NCBI GenBank assembly: GCA_030035585.1
Contig: CM057465.1
Coordinates: 4,811,501 to 4,875,500 of the forward strand
Reading direction: 5' to 3'
DNA from: Dugong dugon
Lineage: Eukaryota; Chordata; Mammalia; Sirenia; Dugongidae
DNA length: 64,000 bases
This document shows, in pieces, positions 55,961 through 64,000 of the stretch (positions are counted from its first letter, which is position 1; each line of letters starts with the position of its first letter). The notes under the pieces were generated by a model that was not told the origin of the DNA, did not search any database, and saw only the letters and a list, made by a program, of their open reading frames with translations. The position numbers and the translations under genes are program-made.

Positions 55961-56249
55961 TGTACAATCACCTGTGCTCTACATGAGAAAACTCAAGAAA
56001 AGCATAATTAGAGAATGAGAAATAAATAACATTTCTTTCGTCTGCAACAGTAGACTTGCTTTCTGAAAAAATAACTTTTCGAAATGTTTTCATGAAAACA
56101 GTATCAGTATCACAATTTCATGCTAACATGCCCTGTGAAGGCTTTCATTCTCAATGGAACTCCCACGTGGGAATTTGCACAGCAGACACTCTAGGACCAA
56201 AGAAAGCTCAGAGAAGGCAGCACAGGCTAGAGGAGCAAACGCTGGTCGT
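55961..56249. other. Intronic sequence
   Basis: Nothing recognised. Confidence 0.5.
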
Positions 56250-56460
56250 GGGCTCAACAGGCTTGCTTTATGTTCCAGCTCGGCCAACAAGCGTATGGTT
56301 TCGGACGGTCCACTTAATCTCTCGTGAGCTTTGTTTCCTCCACTGAAGCGCAGGACAAATTAAAACACCTGCCACACTTAGCTCACAGAATTTCCATAAG
56401 GAACAAAATGACGATACATGTGAATGCATTTGTAAACTGTGACATGCTATACAATCACAA
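56250..56460 (+). mobile_element. MIR SINE, old
   Basis: 'cggtccacttaatctctcgt', 'gagctttgtttcctccactg' and 'acatgtgaatgcatttgtaa' match the MIR core and 3' part in the sense orientation. Confidence 0.65.
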
Positions 56461-56934
56461 CAGCATGATTTGGTGATGCTTACAGCTGCAATTATTCAGC
56501 ACACGCTGTGACCCCAAACCACCAAGCAACTGGGACTCAGGCAACCCAAGTGGATGTAAACTACCACACCTGAGACTGAACCAGAAACCAGTCACGAAAC
56601 AGTGGATGCATAGAGCTCATAATTACAAGCACTTTTTTCCTGAAAACGCAGGGATAACAGAAAAATCAACCCATAATTTAAGCAATTTTTTTTCCTAATA
56701 CTCATCTCTTTGTAATTGGTTTTAATTCTGATTTAACTTTTGTAGCAATAAAATCTGGAAGAAACCTGGGAAAAAAAGCAGTGCATGCACACTGGAATCA
56801 CCTGGGCTTACATGTGCATCTAAACCACAGCTGAGGCCCACCAGCACAGGAAAGGTCTGCAAAAGAAATGTACTTCCTGTTGTTAAAGAGCACAGTCCAG
56901 GAGAGACTCACAGATCAGCTCCATGTGACCAGCA
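56461..56934. other. Intronic sequence
   Basis: Nothing recognised. Confidence 0.5.
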
Positions 56935-57265
56935 TTAATTGGGCACCTTCTGCCTAAGCCCTCCTCCTCCTCCTCTGAGCACATCCTTACAGGTTTATTT
57001 CAGTAACCACTGCTGGATGCTGACCATGGGCGAGGCACTGAGCTGGCCTCGGAGGGCACAAAGCGGAATGAGACCCAGTTCCTACCCTCAAAGGGCTCAT
57101 CATCAAACAGGACAGAAGAAATCTAACAGGGTCACCAGGTGCTGAGAGAAAGGTGGACAGGTACAGGGGACACCAGGGCGAATGTGGCCTCCTCTCAAGA
57201 AGACAGCCATCAGGAAAGATGCCCAGAGGTAGCCCCCGGAGAGGCATCCTGAAGCCAAGTCAGGG
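56935..57265 (-). mobile_element. L2 LINE 3' end
   Basis: 'gggcgaggcactgagctggc', 'agttcctaccctcaaagggc', 'ctctcaagaagacagccatc' and 'gcatcctgaagccaagtcag' follow the antisense L2 3' end. Confidence 0.65.
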
Positions 57266-57299
57266 TCTCCCGTTAAAACATGGTAGATGCATCTCTGCT

Positions 57300-57460
57300 A
57301 CCAGCTGACATGGTGTCGACTCTGAGTCATGGCTACCCCATGTGTGTCAGAGTAGAACTGTGCTCCATAGGGTTTTCAATGCCTGATTATTTAGAAGTGA
57401 ATCACCAGGACTTTCTTCTGAGGTGCCTTTGGATGGACTTGAACAGCCAACCTGTTAGGT
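57300..57460 (-). mobile_element. AfroSINE-related fragment, variant subfamily
   Basis: 'tggtgtcgactctgagtcat', 'tgtgtcagagtagaactgtg', 'tccatagggttttcaatgcc', 'tcttctgaggtgcctttgga'. Same variant as 1281-1440, with the head lost. Confidence 0.8.
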
Positions 57461-57599
57461 ACCATGACTGGATCTGGGTTTCAGTACGAACAAACACCAG
57501 TACTTGGACCAAATGTCTCAAAGGTTGCTGAGTGAACAGTGAGTTGCAAACAGTATAGGGACCAATTCTATACACAAGGCTTGCTGTTATTTGTTCAAG

Positions 57600-57925
57600 C
57601 TGCTGCTGCTGCTGAGTCAGCCCTGACTCACGGCAACCCCATGCACAACGGAATGGAACACTGCCATTCCTGCGTCATCCCCATGATCAGTTGTAGATCA
57701 GACTGTTGAGATCCATAAGGTTTTCACTGGCTGTTTCGAAAGTAGATCGTCAGGCCTTTCCTCCTAGTCCATCTTAGTCTGGAAGCTCTGTTGAAACCTG
57801 TTCAGCATCACAGCAACATGCAAGCCTCCAATGACAGACAGGTGGTGGTTGCACTGGCCGGGAATTGAACCCAGGTGTCCCACACGGAAGACGAGAATTC
57901 TACCACCGAACCACCACTGCCCCTC
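57600..57925 (-). mobile_element. SINE with tRNA-Gly head and RTE-derived body and tail
   Basis: Second copy of the 24811 type. On the minus strand: tRNA-like head (gcagtggtggttcggtggta, B box GGTTCAATTCC), RTE 5'-like body ('cttccagactaagatggact', 'cctgacgatctactttcgaa') and RTE 3' tail ('gcatggggttgccgtgagtc') ending in (gca)n. Alignable end to end with 24811-25159. Confidence 0.92.
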
Positions 57926-57929
57926 ACAA

Positions 57930-58092
57930 GGCTCATAAACCTGTTGTCATGGAGTCAATTCCAACTCACAGCAACCCTACAGGACATAGCAAAATTGTCC
58001 CATAGGGTTTCCAAGGAGTGGCTGGCGGATTTGAATGGTCAATCTTTTGGTTAGCAGCCAACCTCTTAACTACTGCGCCACCAGGGCTCCAC
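57930..58092 (-). mobile_element. AfroSINE, short form
   Basis: 'ctgttgtcatggagtcaatt', 'tacaggacatagcaaaattg', 'ttttggttagcagccaacct', 'gcgccaccagggctcc'. Confidence 0.95.
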
Positions 58093-58159
58093 GACACTCA
58101 TAGTGATCAGCAAATGGCAGAACCAAACCTGGCACCCAGACTTGGCAAACTCCAAGGCT

Positions 58160-58330
58160 AACGTGCATCATTCATTCATTCCCATCATTCATTCATTCCC
58201 ATCAGTCATTCTACATTCAACAAAGGTGAATCAACCTGGCCCTGTGCCAGGCACTGTGCTGGACAGGGGGCACAAGTGAGTCAAGCTGGGGCTGCCCACA
58301 GTACCCCGCTGTGGAGTACCCACAGCACAC
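58160..58330 (-). mobile_element. L2 LINE 3' end with (CATT)n terminus
   Basis: The cattcattcattcccatcat run followed by 'ccctgtgccaggcactgtgc' is the antisense L2 3' terminus. The cattc units are locally expanded. Confidence 0.75.
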
Positions 58331-59034
58331 CACGAGGGTCCCCACGAGGTGAAAAGCAGCACCTGGAAGCAGGTCACACCTACCCCACCAACCCCCACCA
58401 CCCTCCTGCTTCCAAAAGAGAATAACTACCCCTGCAGGGCAGGGGGCTTTTCTTCTCAGGCGAAATATGGAGACATGGGAAACTCGTAAACACTTACAAT
58501 GGTCCTTATCATGTATATACTGAGCCCTGGTGCTACATACCAGTGTGTATATGTGCAAGGCTGAAAGAGGAGAAAATACAGCAAGGCCGATAAATCAGTT
58601 TGCTGTTTTCCTCTCGGGACTTTGGCAAATGTGAACAAGGCTTCATTCCCTCAGATACACCCAGGAGGGAAACTGCTTTGCCTCGATCATGGGATAGAGT
58701 TAAATGATCCTTCTGGAAGGTGTTTCTGCAGGACCCTGGAGCCCAAACTGCACAAGCGATGTGGCGCTGAGTGCAGCCCCAGCCTGCAGGGGCCTGGCTG
58801 GCTATGCAGTTGGAGGACGATCAGATGAGAGGGAGGAGGCTCAGTTACCTGGCAGCTTCTCTGAACAGTCATGGGATTCCAGACCCTTAACTGCTGTAAT
58901 TAACTTAATAAAGTTTTCCAAAATAACTTCTCTGGATTTGTGTTTTTCTTTTATCCAAAGGATTTTTCCTTCTGGCAGCTTCTGGGTAACAGGCAGGCAT
59001 GTGCATTTGGAGGCTTCAAAAGTGGCGGAAATGG
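58331..59034. other. Intronic sequence
   Basis: No element or splice-bounded exon recognised. Confidence 0.5.
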
Positions 59035-59345
59035 CCTTCAAGGGGTATGTGCAGAGCCAGCACCATGCTGAGCCCAGGGAGAAGGTGGAGGGCACGGAGG
59101 GCAGCTGGCTAGCTGGGCAGGAAGAGGCAATGAGATGAGAGCCCGGTACATTCTGGATGCTGGGCCAGCACAGGCCTTGCAGGGAGGCCACGTTTGTACC
59201 TTGACAGGTGAGGGGATGTCCAGCAGGCAGGAGGAGGGACAGACCTTCTTGGGAGAGGGAACACATGAGCAAAGCCACAAGGTGGGAAGCAGCTGGCATC
59301 CGGCAAAGGGGCAGGGAAAGAGAAGGCTGGAGAGACCCAGGCAGG
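59035..59345 (-). mobile_element. Probable L2 remnant
   Basis: 'gagggaacacatgagcaaag' plus 'ccacaaggtgggaagcagct' resembles antisense L2 text. Weak. Confidence 0.4.
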
Positions 59346-60080
59346 CACAGACAGTGATTTCTGAATAGGACAATGTTTTTATTGTGTACAAAATTACATA
59401 ACATCATTCCTGTGGCTTCCAATCCATATTTTTAAACTCAGTACAGGGTGCTAACGGAGTCCCAGTCAGGACACTACAATCTCGAGCAGGTTACGCACTG
59501 GAGATGCCGAGCTGCTGAGACACCCAACACACCAGGTGACACGGGACAGCCAGTGCCTGGCCCACGGGAAGCGGCAGCCACTGCTCAGCCCCCAGCCAGC
59601 TGGGAGTCAGGAGGCACCGCCCACGTGACCACTGAAGGTGCTGGGGCACAGAAGTGACCATTCAGATGTGGCACTGACATGCACGCTATGTCTCCTCCCC
59701 TTTTCTCCACCTCGAAAACCCCCACTAGTCCCACAAACGTCACCTCCGAGGGGCCTTCCGGCTGCCCGCGGCTCTGAGGGCCTCACTTCCCTGTGAACTC
59801 GGGCTGCTGGAGGCAGGGCTCAGGCTGCTTCACTCCGGGCACTACTGGGGGAAAGGTAATGAGAGTGGCTCCCGCTCCCTGGGCACACATCCACACGCAC
59901 ATCCACACGCACAGCCACACTTGCACAGCCACAGGACACGGCAGTGCAGAGCAGAAATGTCAGCAAAACGCTTTGGAAACCCAAAGTCCAACCATTCTCT
60001 CTTTAGGCAGGATTTCAAAACCAGACAAACAAACCCAACAGCAAGGGGTCCACTGCCAGGAGGCACTGACAGCAGCTATT
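59346..60080. other. Intronic sequence
   Basis: A short 'acacgcacatcc' repeat lies at 59888-59925. Nothing else recognised. Confidence 0.5.
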
Positions 60081-60445
60081 CCCCTGCCCTCTGGGTGGAC
60101 AAAGCTGAGGTCCCCATTCAACAAAGCTGGACATCAGGCCTCAGCAGTTGTTCCCCCTGCCCTCTGGATGGACAAAGGCGAGGGCCCCATTCAACAAAGC
60201 TGGACATCAGGCCTCACAGCAGTTGTCCCCCTGCCCTCTGGGTGGACAAAGGCGAGGTCTCCATTCAACAAAGCTGGACGTAGGCCTCACAGCAGTTGTC
60301 CCCCTGCCCTCTGGGCGGACAAAGGCGAGGGCCCCATTCAACAAAGCTGGACGTAGGCCTCACAGCAGTTGTCCCCCTGCCCTCTGGGCGGACAAAGGCG
60401 AGGGCCCCATTCAACAAAGCTGGACGTCAGGCCTCAGCAGCACTG
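60081..60445. repeat. 73-bp minisatellite, 5 copies
   Basis: 'cccctgccctctgggtggac' starts at 60081, 60154, 60228, 60301 and 60374 (spacing 73-74 bp). Each is followed by 'aaaggcgagggccccattca' and 'acaaagctggac'. Because 73 is not a multiple of 3, the peptide repeat shifts frame, which argues against coding. Confidence 0.96.
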
Positions 60446-60544
60446 CCAACACTCAGGGCCACTGCCCTTCTCCACTGCCACGTCCACCACCACCAGCCCA
60501 CCTGCACTGCCCTAAACCACCACTGCCATGTCCACCACCCCCCA

Positions 60545-60559
60545 ACACACACACACACG

Positions 60560-60599
<40 letters not shown>
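60545..60599. repeat. (CA)n microsatellite with CG interruptions
   Basis: acacacac with gcgcgc inserts. Confidence 0.96.
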
Positions 60600-60600
<1 letters not shown>

Positions 60601-61109
60601 CCCCTTTCCTGTCCTCTAGCAGGTAACACTGAAAGTATCCTTCTTGCTGGCTGGCTCCCAGAGCTGAAAGGCACTGAAGAAGAGCAAGGTCTTCAATGGA
60701 TTAAAAGCTTTGGGTGCCATTTTCAAACAAGGTCACAGGCTCTGGACCAAGTCACAGAGTACTCACGGGCTCGGGAGAACAAAGGTCAGGAGGTTGACTG
60801 AAAAGAGAGAATATCTCAAGCTCTCACCTCACCACACAATCCCACCACCGACACCCCACCTGCAAGTATTCAGGCCTCTACTCCCACCACCGACACCGCA
60901 CCTGTAATTGTTTGGGTCTCACCCACCCACACCCCCCTCACCCACCATTAATGCAATGAACCCAGGATTGATGAAGCACCCATTTCCCAGACAAGGGACT
61001 CCAGGAGACAGAGGGCACGGGGACCTCAGGGTGCTCACAGCCCAGATCCAGAACCAAGAGGCAAGGAATGCCAATACCCACTGAACACCTGGTGTGGGCC
61101 AGGCATGGT
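60600..61109. other. Intronic sequence, small duplication
   Basis: 'tcccaccaccgacacc' occurs at 60839-60854 and 60882-60897. No element recognised. Confidence 0.5.
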
Positions 61110-61235
61110 AGCCTGGGTAGATGGGCATTATCACTGAGGCTCAGGGCAGTCAAGTAACTGCCCAAAGTCACACAGCCAGAGAGGGCAGAGCCCAGGTCTC
61201 TGCTCCTACGCCACACCCCACAGTCACTACCGGGA
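61110..61235 (-). mobile_element. MIR SINE
   Basis: 'cattatcactgaggctcagg', 'gtaactgcccaaagtcacac' and 'agccagagagggcagagccc' match the antisense MIR core. Confidence 0.8.
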
Positions 61236-62489
61236 GGTGCGGTGCAACATCCTGCATAACCTCATGTGACCCTTAAAGGGAGACAAGTCTCCTTGCCTTC
61301 TGAGCCACAAGGGTGGGGGCGGGGGGGGCCTCCAAAACATCAGACCAACGACAAGATGGCGGCACAGGAATCACCTGCCAGGAGCGGGTAGGGTGACTGA
61401 ATGCAGGTTCCTGGACCTCGCCTGGACTCTGAGTGGGGAAGCCTGAGGGGGGTGCAATCCCCTCTCACTGAAGCTGCCTGGAGACCCTGACTGGGAGGGA
61501 GGTGAGCCCACTGAAGCTGCCTCTGCTGCCTGGCGAGGCTCCTCAGCAGGAGAAGTTTCAGCATGACACTTCATCAGAAATTGATTTAATAACTGCATCA
61601 GAGAAGACAGACCACTTTCTCCCACAATCCTGAAAGCTGAAAAAAAGAGGGGGAGGGGGACCCCTGGGGTCTCCTGTCATCTGGGCTGCTCACACACTAC
61701 AAAAGGCTGCAAGCCACTGGCAGGAGGACACACAGCAGGCTCTGTCGCACCCCAGGCTGTGACTGCACCGTGACATTTTACAAACCTGAAAGGCAAATGT
61801 TTAAAAAGGACCACAGCTGATTATGAACTCATTTTGTAGGAGATACAACACATTCCTAAAAATTAAGTTTATTACTTGCCTTCAAATGTCCCTTCACCAA
61901 AAACGCTGCTCAGAATGAGCAAAGCCTGCCCCCAAGCAAATGGAATCATTCCCACAGCTTCCCTGCTGGGTACCGCACACCCTAACCACATTCACGCCAC
62001 TCACTCATACAACTTACAATCGAGCGGAATAACGCATCTGCTCACACTTAATACATGGGTACCCGGGAAATCCACCAGGCAAAACAGGGTTCCTCCTGCA
62101 CAGAATTTTAGAACAAATGTCCAGGAAGCATTTTATTTGCTAGCAAAAGCTGGCCATGGCAGAACCAGAAAGGTCTACAGGACTGTGTTTATTTACATCA
62201 AAAAGAGTTCTGACTTCCAAAATCTCATAGATATGTTGGACTTCTGTTTTTTTTTTTTTTTCCTTTCCTTTTTGTTTTTGTTTTGCTTTATCTGGCTAGT
62301 TTTTAATACAGCTACATGCAACACAAGTAGAATTCATTTTTTCTTTTGTACTTGTTTTACATAATTTAACTCAGTGAACACACCCAATTCATTCATAGTG
62401 AGGAAACAAATCCTATCAAAATAGAAGTCGCCACTTTGTTATCAAAGCTAGAAAATAATTCTGCCCTATTCTGTGGTGGGTATCCTACT
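61236..62489. other. Intronic sequence
   Basis: Contains a minus-strand open stretch at 61371-61625 that I could not match to TBC1D22A, a poly-T run at 62247-62261 and T-rich text to 62350. No element recognised. Confidence 0.45.
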
Positions 62490-62705
62490 TCCCCTTGACA
62501 CTTCCATCTGGAAAGTTCCAAGCCGCTTCTTCTGAGAAGCCCTCCCTGGCCAGGGCAGCCCGTGCAAGCTTACCCCTCTGCTGAAATCACTCAGCACTTT
62601 CTCTCTGCCCAAAGGCTCCTCCATGGTGGGGATTTCTCCACCTTGGCCTCTAGAGCGCCTCCAGGTGTTCCTGCAAGGAATTCCTAACATGAGCGCCCAT
62701 GAGTA
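62490..62705 (+). mobile_element. L2 LINE fragment
   Basis: 'cttctgagaagccctccctg' then 'ctcagcactttctct' resembles the sense L2 3' region ('gggaagccttccctga'). Confidence 0.55.
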
Positions 62706-62929
62706 CTTCACCAGATTCATAACATGGCACTTAGGCCCACCTCAGTTATACCTGAGATACACAGGACCTCAGCTGGGGGTGGTGGCACACAGCACACCTG
62801 GGGTGAGTTGGGGGCAGTTGCTGCACGTAATAGAGCCTGGCCAGCCCAAAGCCAGCATCCCTGCTGTCCCCTGCCTCCAGCCTAGTCCTCATGGCAACCA
62901 CCTAGAAAATCAGACCATATTAAGTAACA

Positions 62930-63771
62930 AGAGTCTTGGATATCAATAACAAATAGAAAAATAACCCAGTTACAAATGGGCAAAGGATCAGAACAGACAT
63001 TTCTCCAGAGAAGATATGTAGATGGCCAACAAGCACGTGAGAAGATGCTCAACATCATCAGCCATCAGGGAAATGAGACCCCGCTTCACGCCCACTAGGA
63101 TGGCTATGATCAAAGACGTGGGAAAATTGGCACTCCCGTGGATTGCCGTTGGGAATGCAAAATGGTACATACAACCACTGTGAACACAGTTAAGTGGTTC
63201 CTCAAAATGCTAAACACAGTTACCATATGACCTAGCAATTCCACTCCTAGGTTATACCAAGAGACCTGAAAACATATGTCCCTACAAAAACTTGTTCACG
63301 AATGTTCATGGCAGCATTATTCATAACAGCCAAAACGTGGAAACAGCCCAAATATCCATCAACTGATGAAGAGGCAAACAAAATGTGGTAAATGCATAAA
63401 CTGGAATATTACTCAGTCATAGAAAGGATACAGCACTGACACCTTCTATGACATGAGAAAACTTGAAAGCATCGTGCTAAGACACAGAAGGCCAGCATTC
63501 TATGATTCTATGGATATGAGATGCCCAGAACAGGCAAATCTATGAGGCAGAAAGCACGTGACTCGTTGCCAGGGGCTGGGGGAAGGAGGGAGTGGGGATA
63601 GGGTATTCTTTTCGGTGTGACAAAGATGTTCTAAAGCTGACCGTGGCGATAGTTGCACAACTCTGCCAACACACTAAAAACCACTGAATTGCACACTTTA
63701 AATGGGGAATTGTATGGTATGTGAATTATACATCAATCAAGGTGTTTAAAAAAAAAAAAAGAGTCTTGGAT
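62930..63771 (+). mobile_element. L1 LINE 3' end with 12-bp target duplication
   Basis: The insert 62942-63759 is flanked by AGAGTCTTGGAT at 62930-62941 and 63760-63771. Text runs from 'aacccagttacaaatgggca' through 'tgttcatggcagcattattc' and 'gttgccaggggctgggg' to an A13 tail. 5'-truncated, about 0.8 kb, with no long frame left. Confidence 0.95.
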
Positions 63772-64000
63772 TAGGAATCTTTGAAAGGATTTTTATCACC
63801 CCAACCGCCTTCTGAGGAAGGTGGACTGAGAAGTGGAGGCCCCATGTCGTAGGGAGTATCATGATGGACCTGCTGTGCAGACTTTGGATTAGAGCCAAGA
63901 AGAGCTTAATGGTTCTGCAAAGGGCAGGAGAGACCTGGATTTGGATGGAGGCCCCCTGAGAAGGCAAGATGGCGGGCGGGCAATGAGGCCTCCCTATGAG
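63772..64000. other. Intronic sequence at the right edge
   Basis: Nothing recognised apart from a YY1-like word at 63966-63976. Confidence 0.4.

Noticed and set aside
57845-57925. Second tRNA-like cloverleaf
   Set aside because: Same SINE head, more decayed.
59793-60801. Repeat proteins with LPSGWTK / FNKAG motifs
   Set aside because: Frames through a 73-bp minisatellite. The period is not a multiple of three, so no frame keeps the repeat.
61371-61625. Possible extra TBC1D22A exon (acceptor-like tttttttcagctttcag and an open Ser/Pro-rich frame)
   Set aside because: The peptide does not match the Ser/Pro-rich N-terminal part of TBC1D22A as I remember it, no in-phase donor is clear, and the gene exon expected here (KFKQLLAGPNTDLE) is absent.
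1-64000. CRISPR array, phage, plasmid or bacterial operon
   Set aside because: The tandem repeats have no regular unique spacers, and the DNA has spliced exons, SINEs and LINEs of a mammal.

Overview
The window is placental-mammal nuclear DNA, almost certainly from an afrotherian and most likely an elephant or close paenungulate relative. The evidence is about 15 copies of the AfroSINE family (tRNA-like head, GTTAAC-rich box, 'cattgccatcgagtcgattcc'-type tail), many copies of the RTE (BovB-like) LINE whose 3' end those SINEs share, and afrotherian-style LTR and L1 copies. No bacterial, plasmid, phage or CRISPR signal is present.

The only host protein gene I can support is TBC1D22A, a TBC-domain Rab GTPase-activating protein, on the minus strand. 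Three consecutive coding exons lie at 43242-43312, 31104-31232 and 26093-26155. All have AG/GT borders and matching phases, and read together as one stretch of TBC domain (ELRKLSWSGIPKPVR..., GYLPANVDRR..., IHIDIPR...). The IxxDxxR arginine-finger motif is in the last of these. The next exon, expected to carry the YxQ glutamine finger, lies beyond the left edge, and the N-terminal exons lie beyond the right edge. Everything else is intron: more than 26 kb (1-26092), 4.9 kb (26156-31103), 12.0 kb (31233-43241) and more than 20.6 kb (43313-64000).

The introns are a layered record of insertions. Region 1-4.6 kb: a 41-bp minisatellite, two old LTRs and a TG-rich tract. 4.6-7.8 kb: an L1 tail split by a two-LTR ERVL/MaLR-like provirus, itself hit by an AfroSINE. 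8.6-16.9 kb: RTE fragments, AfroSINEs and long L1 pieces. 17.1-25.7 kb: a solo LTR, L2, MIR and L1 remains, and a SINE with a tRNA-Gly head. 26-27.4 kb: two minisatellites beside the arginine-finger exon. 29-41 kb: RTE copies including a nearly full-length one (32.4-35.65 kb), DNA-transposon ends, and a solo LTR inside a GAGT/GGGT repeat. 41-49.5 kb: more AfroSINEs, an LTR, an RTE deletion derivative with a 31-bp tandem expansion, L2 and L1. 50.2-51.99 kb: a 1.8-kb homopyrimidine satellite. 52.3-54.95 kb: a fairly young 5'-truncated L1 with 16-bp target duplications, nested in an older L1. 57-64 kb: SINEs, L2, a 73-bp minisatellite and a 0.8-kb L1 with target duplications.

I found no new biochemical system. 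The most useful second looks are the symmetric 63-nt exon that carries the catalytic arginine, the nested provirus, the homopyrimidine satellite, and the chimeric tRNA-Gly/RTE SINE. Repeat names are from recall of consensus sequences, not from a database search.
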